From contig JANXVP010000504.1 of the NCBI GenBank assembly GCA_025351615.1, positions 1-8,424 of the forward strand: a DNA stretch of 8,424 nucleotides, written 5' to 3'. Shown here in pieces: positions 1 to 7,857 of the stretch; position 1 is the stretch's first letter, and every line of letters begins with the position of its first letter. A program made the translations under genes and the position numbers. The notes beneath the pieces are model-generated. The model was not told where the DNA came from. It saw only the letters and a program-made list of their open reading frames with translations, and ran no database searches. The DNA comes from Ramlibacter sp. Lineage in GTDB: Bacteria > Pseudomonadota > Gammaproteobacteria > Burkholderiales > Burkholderiaceae_C.

Positions 1-1
1 G

Positions 2-3000
2 GCCATCGTGCTGGCCGGCCTGGTCGGCTTCAGGTTCCTGCCCCTGTCGGCGCTGCCGCAGGTCGACTACCCGACCATCCAGGTGCAGACGCTCTACCCG
101 GGCGCCAGTCCCGAAGTGATGGCCCAGACCGTCACCGCGCCGCTGGAACGCCAGTTCGGCCAGATGCCGGGCCTGTCGCGAATGGCGTCAACCAGCGCGG
201 CCGGGGTGTCGATCGTCACGCTCCAGTTCGGGCTCGGCCTGGCGCTCGATGTCGCCGAGCAGCAGGTGCAGGCGTCGATCAACGCGGGAGCCTCGCTGCT
301 GCCCGCCGACCTGCCGGCGCCTCCGGTGTACGCAAAGGTCAATCCCGCCGACGCGCCCGTCCTGACGCTCGCCATCACCTCGGAGTCGCTGCCGCTGACC
401 GAGGTCCAGAACATCGTCAACACCCGGCTGGCGCTGAAGATCAGCCAGGTGGCGGGGGTTGGCCTGGTGACGCTGTCGGGGGGGCAGCGGCCCGCGGTCC
501 GGATCCAGGCCGACACCCGCGCCCTGGCTTCGTATGGACTCACGCTCGACAGCTTGCGGACCGCGATCACCGCCGCGAACGCCAACGGCGCCAAAGGCAG
601 CATCGACGGACCGACCCGGGCCTACACCATCAATGCCAACGACCAGCTGGTCACCGCCGCCGATTACCGGAACGTCGTGGTCGCCTACCGCAACGGCGCC
701 GCCGTCCGCCTGACGGATGTGGCACAGGCGGTCGACAGCGCCGAGAACGTGCGCCTGGGCGCCTGGTCGGCAAGCGGCGGGGCGCTCAAGCCGGCGATCG
801 TCCTGAACGTGCAGCGGCAGCCGGGAGCCAACGTCATCGCCACCGTCGACGCGATCCAGAACCGGCTGCCCGAGTTGACAGCGGGCCTGCCCGCATCGCT
901 GAAGGTCGACGTGCTGAGCGATCGCACCACCGGCATCCGCGCTTCTGTGCACCATGTGCAGATCGAGCTGCTGCTGGCCGTCGTGCTGGTGGTGCTGGTG
1001 ATTTTCGCCTTCCTGCACAGCCCGCGCGCCACCATCATCGCCAGCCTGTCGGTGCCGATCTCTCTGGTCGGCAGCTGCGGTGCGATGTACTTGCTGGGCT
1101 ACAGCCTGAACAACCTGTCGCTCATGGCGCTGACGATCGCGACCGGTTTCGTGGTCGACGACGCGATCGTGATGATCGAGAACATCTCGCGCCACATCGA
1201 GGACGGGGAGCCGCCGATGCAGGCCGCGCTGAAGGGTGCGACCGAGATCGGTTTCACCATCATTTCCCTGACAGTGTCGCTGATTGCCGTGCTGATTCCC
1301 CTGTTGTTCATGGGCGACGTGGTGGGCCGGCTGTTCCGCGAGTTCGCGGTGACCCTGGCCATCACCATCCTGATTTCGGCCGTGGTGTCGCTCACGCTGG
1401 TGCCGATGATGTCGGCGCGCTGGCTCACCGCCCATCCCGGTGGAGAAACCGGCTTGGGCGGCAAGTTGCAGCGGGGCTTCGACACGGTGATCGCGCGTTA
1501 CGACCAGGCGTTGACGTGGGTGCTGGCGCGCCAGCGGCTGACGCTGCTGGTGGCGCTTGGCACGCTGGTACTTACCGTGCTGCTGTACATCTGGATTCCC
1601 AAGGGTCTGTTCCCGACCCAGAACACCGGCCAGCTGCAGGCGCGGGTCGAGGCTTCGCAATCGGTCTCCTACCCGGTGATGGCGCAGTTGCAGCAGGACG
1701 TGGCGCGGCGGCTCATGGAAGACCCCGAGGTCGCGACGCTGAGCAGCTTTGTCGGCGTCGATGCCGCCAACAACACGATGCTGCACACGGGCCGCATGCT
1801 GATCAACCTGAAGGGCGCGCGCGGCAGCCAGCAGGCGGTGATGGACCGGCTCAAGGCCAGCGCGCAGCGGGTGCCGGGCGTCACGCTTTACCTGCAACCG
1901 GTGCAGGACCTGACGATCGACGCCGAGTCCGGGCCGACCCAGTTCCGCTTTTCGCTGGAGTCCTCGGACAACGCGATGGTGATGGACTGGGCCGCGCGCA
2001 TGACCGAGCAGCTCAGGACAGTCAGGCAGCTGCGCAACGTCGTGTCGGATGCGAGCGCTTCCGGCTCGGCCGTTTACGTGGACATCGACCGCGACACCGC
2101 GGCGCGGCTGAATATCACCGCGGCCAGCATCGACGACGCCCTGTACAGCGCGTTCGGCCAGCGCATCGTCTCGACCATCTTCACCGAGACCAACCAGTAC
2201 CGGGTCATCCTGGAGGCCCGGCCGGATGCCCATGCCAGTGTGGCCTCGCTCGGAAACGTGCAGCTGCGGACCTCCTCCGGCGAGGCGACCCCCCTGTCCG
2301 CCGTGGCAAAAATTACCGAGCGGCGGGCGCCGCTGCAGATCACCCATGTGGCCCAGTATCCCGCCACCACCATCGGCTTCGACACCGCCGAGGGCGTTGC
2401 CCTGGGCAACGCGGTGGACGCGATCCGCGAGGCGGCGAAAGAGATCAAGCTGCCCGCCAGCGTCACGCTCACCTTTCTGGGTGCGTCGGGCGCCTACGAA
2501 TCGTCGCTGAGCAACCAGCTCTGGCTGATCCTGGCAGCGGTGGTCTGCGTCTACATCGTGCTTGGCGTCCTGTACGAGAGCTACATCCACCCGCTCACCA
2601 TCCTGTCGACGCTGCCGTCGGCCGGGGTCGGCGCGCTGCTGATGCTGATCGTCAGCGGCAACGACCTGGGCGTGATCGGCATCATCGGCATCATCCTGCT
2701 GATCGGCATCGTCAAGAAGAACGCGATCATGATGATCGACTTCGCCATCGATGCCGAGCGAACCCATGGCAAGTCGGCCGAAGACGCGATCCACCAGGCC
2801 GCGCTGCTGCGCTTCCGGCCGATCCTGATGACGACGCTGGCCGCGCTGTTCGCCGCGGTGCCGCTGATGCTGGGCTGGGGCGAGGGCGCGGAGCTGCGCC
2901 GGCCGCTGGGCCTGGCGATCTTCGGCGGCCTGATCGTCAGCCAGCTGCTCACGCTGTTCACGACGCCGGTGATCTACCTGGGCTTCGATGCGCTGGCGCA

Positions 3001-3082
3001 GCGCTGGCGTTCGCGTCGTCCGCGCGAGGATGACGCGTTGCATCACGTGCGCGGGGATGACGGTGCGGGAGGGACACCATGA
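2..3082 (+). CDS. mdtB: RND multidrug efflux pump subunit MdtB/MuxB, 5' end cut by window
   Basis: Inner-membrane, proton-driven exporter subunit of the HAE1/RND family; in characterised relatives it assembles with MdtC as a heterotrimer. The frame is open from base 2, giving 1026 visible codons. Alignment from memory to E. coli MdtB puts the first visible residue near residue 29, so the start and most of TM1 are upstream. The GTG at base 8 is an internal codon. Numbering from base 8: first periplasmic porter/docking loop about 15-315, TM2 near 319-338, TM7 near 511-533, second periplasmic loop to about 838, then TM8-12. The proton-relay pair in GFVVDDAIVM is D384-D385 (bases 1157-1162). The TM10 lysine in VKKNAIMM is K904 (bases 2717-2719). 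RFRPILMT supplies the TM11 Arg/Thr. LERQFGQM and LSGGQRPAVR are typical of MdtB. The stop overlaps the mdtC start. The C-terminal tail after RWRSRR is unusual and repeat-like. MdtB rather than MdtC is assigned on sequence and gene order, with high certainty. Confidence 0.95.
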   Translation, partial: AIVLAGLVGFRFLPLSALPQVDYPTIQVQTLYPGASPEVMAQTVTAPLERQFGQMPGLSRMASTSAAGVSIVTLQFGLGLALDVAEQQVQASINAGASLLPADLPAPPVYAKVNPADAPVLTLAITSESLPLTEVQNIVNTRLALKISQVAGVGLVTLSGGQRPAVRIQADTRALASYGLTLDSLRTAITAANANGAKGSIDGPTRAYTINANDQLVTAADYRNVVVAYRNGAAVRLTDVAQAVDSAENVRLGAWSASGGALKPAIVLNVQRQPGANVIATVDAIQNRLPELTAGLPASLKVDVLSDRTTGIRASVHHVQIELLLAVVLVVLVIFAFLHSPRATIIASLSVPISLVGSCGAMYLLGYSLNNLSLMALTIATGFVVDDAIVMIENISRHIEDGEPPMQAALKGATEIGFTIISLTVSLIAVLIPLLFMGDVVGRLFREFAVTLAITILISAVVSLTLVPMMSARWLTAHPGGETGLGGKLQRGFDTVIARYDQALTWVLARQRLTLLVALGTLVLTVLLYIWIPKGLFPTQNTGQLQARVEASQSVSYPVMAQLQQDVARRLMEDPEVATLSSFVGVDAANNTMLHTGRMLINLKGARGSQQAVMDRLKASAQRVPGVTLYLQPVQDLTIDAESGPTQFRFSLESSDNAMVMDWAARMTEQLRTVRQLRNVVSDASASGSAVYVDIDRDTAARLNITAASIDDALYSAFGQRIVSTIFTETNQYRVILEARPDAHASVASLGNVQLRTSSGEATPLSAVAKITERRAPLQITHVAQYPATTIGFDTAEGVALGNAVDAIREAAKEIKLPASVTLTFLGASGAYESSLSNQLWLILAAVVCVYIVLGVLYESYIHPLTILSTLPSAGVGALLMLIVSGNDLGVIGIIGIILLIGIVKKNAIMMIDFAIDAERTHGKSAEDAIHQAALLRFRPILMTTLAALFAAVPLMLGWGEGAELRRPLGLAIFGGLIVSQLLTLFTTPVIYLGFDALAQRWRSRRPREDDALHHVRGDDGAGGTP
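3022..3062 (+). repeat. Two direct copies of GCGCG(A/G)GGATGACG inside the mdtB 3' end
   Basis: Bases 3022-3035 and 3049-3062 match at 13 of 14 positions and are 27 bases apart, so both are in frame. They encode the REDD and RGDD parts of the MdtB tail. On the minus strand the unit reads CGTCATCC(C/T)CGCGC. That resembles half of the GTCATCCCCGCG-type palindromic elements scattered through many GC-rich proteobacterial genomes; this family link is from memory. The opposite half-site needed for a full hairpin is not present, so this is a degenerate or partial element. Confidence 0.6.
3067..3074 (+). promoter_or_regulatory. Ribosome binding site for mdtC
   Basis: GGGAGGGA contains a GGAGG core at 3068-3072, six bases before the ATG at 3079. 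It lies inside the last codons of mdtB. With the ATGA stop/start overlap it fixes the mdtC start and points to translational coupling of the two pump subunits. Confidence 0.85.
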
Positions 3083-6000
3083 ACCTCTCTGGCCCCTTCG
3101 TCCGCCGCCCGGTTGCAACAGTGCTGCTGACCGTCGGCGTGGCGCTGGTGGGGATCGGCGCGTTTTTCCTGCTCCCCGTCGCTTCGCTGCCGCAGGTGGA
3201 CTTCCCCGCGATCTCGGTCAGCGCCAACCTGCCGGGCGCCAGCCCCGACACCATGGCCACCAGCGTGGCGACGCCGCTGGAGCGCCGGCTCGGGGTGATC
3301 GCGGGCGTCAACGAGATGACCTCCAGCAGCGGCAACGGATCGACCCGCATCAGCCTGCAGTTCGACCTGAACCGCAACATCGATGCGGCGGCACGCGAGG
3401 TGCAGGCCGCCATCAATGCCACCCGGGCCGACCTGCCGCCCAACCTGCGCAGCAACCCGACCTACCGCAAGGCCAACCCCTCGACCTCGCCGGTGATCAT
3501 CCTGGCGCTGACCTCACCCACCCGTTCGCCCGGCCAGATCTACGATGCGGTGTCGAACGTGGTGCAGCAGAAGCTGGCGCAGGTCCAGGGCGTGGGCGAC
3601 GTCGAGCTCGGCGGCGGGTCGCTGCCGGCGGTGCGGGTCGACCTGCTGCCCTTCGCGCTGAACAGGTACGGCATCGGCACCGAAGACGTTCGCGCGGCGC
3701 TGCAGGCCAGCAGCGCCAACCGGCCCAAGGGCGACATCGTCGCTGCCGGCCGGCGCTTGCAGATCTACACCGGGGTCGGCCCGGACGGCAGCGGACTTCC
3801 GGCGCTTGCGCAGGCCCGTGGGGGCAAAGCTTCCGCGGCTGACTACAGGGATATGGTCGTCGCATGGCGCACCGGCGCGGCTGTGCGCTTGTCGGATGTG
3901 GCAACCGTGACCGACAGCGTCGAAAACATCAACACGCTGGGCCTGTTCAACGGCGAACCGGCCGTGGTCGTGCTGGTCACGCTGCAACCGGGCGCCAACG
4001 TGATCCAGACGGTCGACGGAGTTCGCGCGCTGCTGCCCAAGCTGCAGGCGCAGCTGCCGGCGGACATCAAGCTGGCCGTGGCCTCGGACCGCACCGTCTC
4101 GATCCGTTCGGCGCTGCGCGACGTCGAGACCACGCTCGTGATCGCCATCGCGCTGGTGGTCCTGGTGGTAAGCGCCTTCCTGCGCAACGTCCGCGCCACG
4201 GTCATTCCCGCGGTCGCGACCGTCGTGTCGCTGCTGGGCACCTTCGGCGTGATGTACCTGCTGGGCTTTTCGCTGAACAACCTGTCGCTGATGGCGCTCA
4301 CCGTGGCAACCGGCTTCGTGGTCGACGACGCCATCGTGGTGCTCGAAAACACCACCCGCCACCTCGAGCAGGGAATGGACCGGTTTGCCGCGGCGCTGCT
4401 GGGCGCGCGCGAGGTCGGATTCACCGTGCTGTCGATCAGCCTGTCCCTGGTGGCGGTGTTCATCCCGTTGCTGTTCATGGGCGGCCAGGTCGGCCGCCTG
4501 TTCCGCGAATTCGCCGTCACGCTGTCGGCCGCGGTGATGATCTCGCTGGTTATTTCGCTGACGACGACGCCCATGATGTGCGCGTGGCTGCTGCGGCCTC
4601 ACCAGGAAGGGAAGCCGCCCGGGCGCCTCGCACGGCTGTTCGAGCGCGGTTTTCGCGGCTTGCACCGCAGCTACGAATACAGCCTCGACTGGGCGCTGCA
4701 TGCACGCTGGTTCGTGCTGCTGATCCTGGCACTGGTGGTGGCGCTCAACGGCTACCTGTTCGTCAAGGTGCCCAAGGGCTTTTTCCCGCAGCAGGACACG
4801 GGCCAGATCAATGGCGGGCTGCGGGCCGACCAGAGCATTTCGTTCCAGGCGATGCAGGACAAGCTGCGCGACCTCGTCAACATCATCCGCGCCGACCCGG
4901 CGGTGGACACGGTGGTCGGCTTCACCGGCGGCTCGCGCGCGGGCGGTGGCTTCATGTTCATCACGCTCAAGCCGGCCTCGCAGCGCACCGACAAGGGCAG
5001 CGCCGTGATCGCGCGGCTGCGGCCTCAACTGGCCAGGGTCACGGGGATCTCGATCTTCCTGAATCCGGTGCAGGACCTGCGGATGGGCGGCCGCTCGAGC
5101 AATTCGACCTACCAGTACACGCTCAAGAGCGACAACGTGGCCGACCTGAGGCTGTGGGCCACGCGCCTGGCCGACGCGATGAAGCAGCAGGAAGCACTGG
5201 TCGAAGTGGACACCGACCAACAGGAAAACGGCATCGAGAGTTATGTCCAGGTCGACAAGGACAGCGCGTCGCGGCTTGGCATCACCTCGCGCGACGTCGA
5301 CAGCGCGCTCTACAACGGCTTTGGCCAGCGCCAGGTTGCCACCATCTACGGCGAGCTGAACCAGTACCGCGTCATCATGGGTGTGGCGCCGCAGTTCACG
5401 CGCAGCCCCGAGTCGCTCAAGGACATCTACCTGCCGTCGCGGCTCCCCGCCGGCCAGGCAACGCCGTCCGCCACCGGCATCGCTGCGCCCGTGGCGCCTG
5501 CATCCACCGGCCCGGTCAATCCGGGACTGCGCGACCAGGCCACCGGCTCGCCGGTGAGCAGCTCGGCCCGCACCATGGTGCCGCTGGCGGCGATCGCGAG
5601 GTTTTCCGAACGGCCGACCGCCAGCTCGGTCAACCACCAGGACGCGGAGCTCGCCACCACGGTGTCGTATAACCTGGCCGAGGGCCGCACTCTGGCTGAC
5701 GGTCAGGCGGCGGTGCGCGAGGCCGAGGCGTCGATCGGCATGCCGATCAATGTCCGCGGCAGCTTCCAGGGCACGGCGCGGGCGGCGCAGGATTCGCAGC
5801 AGGAGCAGCCGATGCTGATCCTGGCGGCGATCGTCGTCATCTACATCGTGCTGGGCGTGCTCTACGAGAGCCTGGTCCATCCTGTCACGGTGCTCTCGAC
5901 GCTGCCCTCGGCTGGTGTCGGCGCGGTGCTGGCGCTGATGCTGTTCGGCCTGGATTTTTCGATCATGGCGCTGATCGGCCTGTTCCTGCTGATTGGCATC

Positions 6001-6345
6001 GTCAAGAAGAACGCGATCCTGATCATCGACTTCGCGCTGGACGCCGAGCGCTCGCGCGGGCTGTCGCCGGTGCAGGCCGTGCGCGAAGCCTGCCTGCTGC
6101 GTTTCCGTCCGATCCTGATGACCACGCTGGCAGCCATCCTGGGCGCCCTGCCGCTGGTCATCGGCTTCGGTGAGGGATCCGAACTGCGCCGGCCGCTGGG
6201 CATCGCCATCATCGGCGGGCTGATTGTCAGCCAGGTGCTGACGCTGCTCACCACGCCGGTGGTCTACCTCATGCTCGACAAACTGCGCCGGCGCAGCCCG
6301 CTGGAGCGCGAGTTCGGCCGCCACCACCAACCGCAACCTGCCTGA
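3079..6345 (+). CDS. mdtC: RND multidrug efflux pump subunit MdtC/MuxC with two extra periplasmic segments
   Basis: Partner pump subunit of MdtB, 1088 residues. E. coli MdtC is about 1025 residues. The start is fixed by the ATGA overlap, the ribosome binding site and the family N-terminus (VRRPVATVLL). TM1 is about 11-33, TM2 about 353-371, TM7 near 544-566, and TM8 starts near 912. The proton-relay pair in GFVVDDAIVV is D416-D417. The TM10 lysine in VKKNAILI is K977, and RFRPILMT is present, so the proton pathway looks intact. TRISLQFDL, TYRKANPS, FTGGSRAGGG and QDLRMGGRSS are typical of MdtC. In E. coli work, MdtC was assigned mainly drug binding and MdtB mainly proton-driven movement. Most of the excess length comes from two insertions, at residues 232-250 and 785-832, which MdtB lacks. 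The reading frame is intact and codon use matches its neighbours. Confidence in the family is very high; substrates cannot be read from sequence. Confidence 0.97.
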   Translation: MNLSGPFVRRPVATVLLTVGVALVGIGAFFLLPVASLPQVDFPAISVSANLPGASPDTMATSVATPLERRLGVIAGVNEMTSSSGNGSTRISLQFDLNRNIDAAAREVQAAINATRADLPPNLRSNPTYRKANPSTSPVIILALTSPTRSPGQIYDAVSNVVQQKLAQVQGVGDVELGGGSLPAVRVDLLPFALNRYGIGTEDVRAALQASSANRPKGDIVAAGRRLQIYTGVGPDGSGLPALAQARGGKASAADYRDMVVAWRTGAAVRLSDVATVTDSVENINTLGLFNGEPAVVVLVTLQPGANVIQTVDGVRALLPKLQAQLPADIKLAVASDRTVSIRSALRDVETTLVIAIALVVLVVSAFLRNVRATVIPAVATVVSLLGTFGVMYLLGFSLNNLSLMALTVATGFVVDDAIVVLENTTRHLEQGMDRFAAALLGAREVGFTVLSISLSLVAVFIPLLFMGGQVGRLFREFAVTLSAAVMISLVISLTTTPMMCAWLLRPHQEGKPPGRLARLFERGFRGLHRSYEYSLDWALHARWFVLLILALVVALNGYLFVKVPKGFFPQQDTGQINGGLRADQSISFQAMQDKLRDLVNIIRADPAVDTVVGFTGGSRAGGGFMFITLKPASQRTDKGSAVIARLRPQLARVTGISIFLNPVQDLRMGGRSSNSTYQYTLKSDNVADLRLWATRLADAMKQQEALVEVDTDQQENGIESYVQVDKDSASRLGITSRDVDSALYNGFGQRQVATIYGELNQYRVIMGVAPQFTRSPESLKDIYLPSRLPAGQATPSATGIAAPVAPASTGPVNPGLRDQATGSPVSSSARTMVPLAAIARFSERPTASSVNHQDAELATTVSYNLAEGRTLADGQAAVREAEASIGMPINVRGSFQGTARAAQDSQQEQPMLILAAIVVIYIVLGVLYESLVHPVTVLSTLPSAGVGAVLALMLFGLDFSIMALIGLFLLIGIVKKNAILIIDFALDAERSRGLSPVQAVREACLLRFRPILMTTLAAILGALPLVIGFGEGSELRRPLGIAIIGGLIVSQVLTLLTTPVVYLMLDKLRRRSPLEREFGRHHQPQPA
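3772..3828 (+). other. MdtC insertion 1, residues about 232-250
   Basis: Between the strand ending in LQIYT and the helix starting ASAADYRDMV, MdtC carries a Gly/Ala/Pro-rich segment (GVGPDGSGLP, then ALAQARGGK). MdtB in this window spans the same stretch with only INANDQLVT, so MdtC is about 15 residues longer here. By analogy with AcrB this falls in or next to the DN docking subdomain. That placement is inference. Confidence 0.6.
5431..5574 (+). other. MdtC insertion 2, Pro/Ala/Ser/Thr/Gly-rich, residues about 785-832
   Basis: From the SLKDIYL strand to the MVPLAAIAR strand MdtC has 63 residues; MdtB has 22 over the matching SLGNVQL to PLSAVAK stretch. The extra 41 or so residues are rich in P, A, S, T and G, with few charges and no predicted helix, so they look like a flexible loop. 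By analogy with AcrB this is the hairpin at the end of the DC docking subdomain. The frame is open throughout and the length is a multiple of three. Confidence 0.7.
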
Positions 6346-6350
6346 CGCCC

Positions 6351-7751
6351 ATGCACCAATGTTTCCGCGCTTCAATCCTGGTGCCGGTCCTTGCACTGGC
6401 CCTGGCCGGCTGCGCCGCCGTCGGCCCCACCTACCAGCGGCCCGGGGTCGACACGCCGGTCGCCTTCAAGGAAGGGCAGGGCGCCTGGGTGCCGGCCACT
6501 CCCGCCGACACCCTGGAGCGTGGCCCCTGGTGGGCGCTGTTCGGCGACCCGGTGCTCGGCGCTTTGGCGGAGCGGGTGGCTGTCGACAACCAGACCGTCG
6601 CGCAGGCGGTGGCCGGCTACGCGCAGGCCCGGGCGCTCACGGCGCAGCAACGTGCGTCCCTGTTCCCGCAGGTGAACCTGAATCTGGGCGCGAACCGGCG
6701 TGGCGCAGGGGGTGATACACCGAGCAGCAGCAGCTACCAGGTCAGCATCGGCGGCAGCTGGGAGCCCGACGTCTGGGGCCGCCTCGGCCGGGGCGTCGAT
6801 GCGGCCCGGGCCGGCGAGCAGGCCAGCGCCGCGGACCTGGCGGCTGCGCGCCTGTCGGCGCAAGGCGAGCTGGCGGCCGACTACTTCGGTTTGCGCGGGC
6901 TGGACGCGCAGCGCAGCCTGCTGACCGAAACCATCGCCGGTTACCAGCGCAACCTGCAGATCACGCAGAACCGCTACAGCGCCGGCATCGTCGCGCGCAC
7001 CGACGTGCTGCAGGCGCAGACGGCGCTGGCCAATGCGCAGGCCGATGCGCTGACGCTGGAGCGCCAGCGGGCCCAGCTGGAACACGCGATCGCGGTGCTG
7101 GTGGGGGTGGCGCCCGCCAGCTTCAGCCTGGCGGCGAGCCCGGCGTGGGCCATCGACCTGCCCGCGGTGCCGGTGACAGTGCCGTCCACGCTGTTGCAGC
7201 GACGTCCCGACATCGCGGCCGCCGAGCGGCGCGTGGCGTCGGCCAACGAGCAGATCGGCATTGCCCAGGCCGCGTACTACCCGAGCCTGGCGCTGAGCGG
7301 TTCGGCCGGGCTGGGCGCGGCGACCATCGGCGAGCTGTTCAACGCGTCGAGCCTGGTGTGGTCGCTGGGCGCGTCGCTGGCGCAGGCGATTTTCAACGGC
7401 GGCCTGACCGGCGCCCGGGTCGAGGCGGCGCGCGCGTCTGCCGAGGCCGCTGCGGCCCGATACCGGCAGACCGTGCTGGCGGCCTTCGAAGCAGTCGAGG
7501 ACCAGCTGGTCGCGTCGCGCGTGCTGCAGCAGCAGTTGTCGCTGCGCGAGCAGGCCTCGCAGGCGGCGACGCTGGTGGAGCAGCAGGTGCTCAATCGCTA
7601 TACGGCCGGCCAGGTGAGCTACACCGAAGTCATCACGGCGCAGACGACCGCGTTGAACGCGCGCCGCGCGCTGGTACAGCAGCAATCCGACCGGCAGACG
7701 GCGGCGGTGGCGCTGATCCAGGTGCTGGGCGGCGGCTGGTCGGGCCTTTAG
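6351..7751 (+). CDS. Outer-membrane efflux lipoprotein, NodT/OprM family (OpmB-like)
   Basis: Exit duct of the tripartite pump: a trimeric outer-membrane barrel with a periplasmic helical tunnel, joined to the pump through the adaptor. It has 466 residues, normal for the family. The N-terminus is a lipoprotein signal with R6, a hydrophobic core and lipobox LAGC ending at C21. The +2 residue is Ala, consistent with outer-membrane sorting. Family marks in order: PWW at 59-61, SWEPDVWGR at 136-144, first OEP repeat with RTDVLQAQTALANAQA near 216-231, LLQRRPDIAAAERR at 281-294, AYYPSLALSGS at 308-318, and second OEP repeat with YTEVITAQTTALNARR near 424-439. It begins 5 bases after mdtC, and no Shine-Dalgarno-like sequence is visible in the preceding 20 bases. 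Translation probably depends on coupling to mdtC. Linkage suggests it serves this pump, as OpmB serves MuxABC. Family highly certain; the specific partner is inferred. Confidence 0.95.
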   Translation: MHQCFRASILVPVLALALAGCAAVGPTYQRPGVDTPVAFKEGQGAWVPATPADTLERGPWWALFGDPVLGALAERVAVDNQTVAQAVAGYAQARALTAQQRASLFPQVNLNLGANRRGAGGDTPSSSSYQVSIGGSWEPDVWGRLGRGVDAARAGEQASAADLAAARLSAQGELAADYFGLRGLDAQRSLLTETIAGYQRNLQITQNRYSAGIVARTDVLQAQTALANAQADALTLERQRAQLEHAIAVLVGVAPASFSLAASPAWAIDLPAVPVTVPSTLLQRRPDIAAAERRVASANEQIGIAQAAYYPSLALSGSAGLGAATIGELFNASSLVWSLGASLAQAIFNGGLTGARVEAARASAEAAAARYRQTVLAAFEAVEDQLVASRVLQQQLSLREQASQAATLVEQQVLNRYTAGQVSYTEVITAQTTALNARRALVQQQSDRQTAAVALIQVLGGGWSGL

Positions 7752-7857
7752 CGCAGCGAAGAACTCGACAAACAGGCCTGGAGAAGGGCGCTCGCCAGCG
7801 GCGGGCTCTCCCAGCTGTCAAGATTCGCGCTGAGGCTTTTCCGGAGCTGGTGCGCGC
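7752..7857. other. Convergent intergenic gap, no clear terminator
   Basis: This gap lies between the ends of the efflux lipoprotein gene (+) and yjbQ (-). The best + strand stem-loop is GCTCGCC/GGCGGGC around an AGC loop at 7790-7806. It has seven pairs including one G-T wobble, and no T-tract follows. A TTTT at 7837-7840 is preceded only by a weak interrupted stem. No gene is seen. Rho-dependent or unrecognised termination is possible. Confidence 0.6.

Noticed and set aside
478..484. Run of seven G in mdtB as a possible slippage or frameshift site
   Set aside because: It codes for conserved LSGGQRP, the frame is intact on both sides, and such runs are expected at this GC content.
1090..1185. 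Possible gene conversion between mdtB and mdtC around the TM4 region
   Set aside because: Protein identity is high but many synonymous differences separate the two copies, so old paralogy with selection explains it.
2674..2710. Repeated ATCGGCATC units in mdtB
   Set aside because: They code for the conserved IGIIGIILLIGI membrane segment before VKKNA, so the repetition comes from protein sequence.
1516..3033. Alternative + strand open frame inside mdtB (505 codons)
   Set aside because: It overlaps conserved RND sequence in another frame and its translation is low-complexity A/G/R/P, so it is not a gene.
188..3118. Very long minus-strand open frame (976 codons) opposite mdtB
   Set aside because: It is a mirror of mdtB codon bias in GC-rich DNA. 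The product is dominated by R, Q, H, D and G, with no domain or hydrophobic segments. The + strand gene is unambiguous.
3514..6396. Very long minus-strand open frame (960 codons) opposite mdtC
   Set aside because: Same shadow effect and the same R/Q/H/D-rich composition. It runs antisense to a clearly conserved RND gene.
7808..7840. Candidate intrinsic terminator before TTTT at 7837-7840
   Set aside because: The stem has only about four solid pairs, a mismatch and a 13-base loop, too weak to call.
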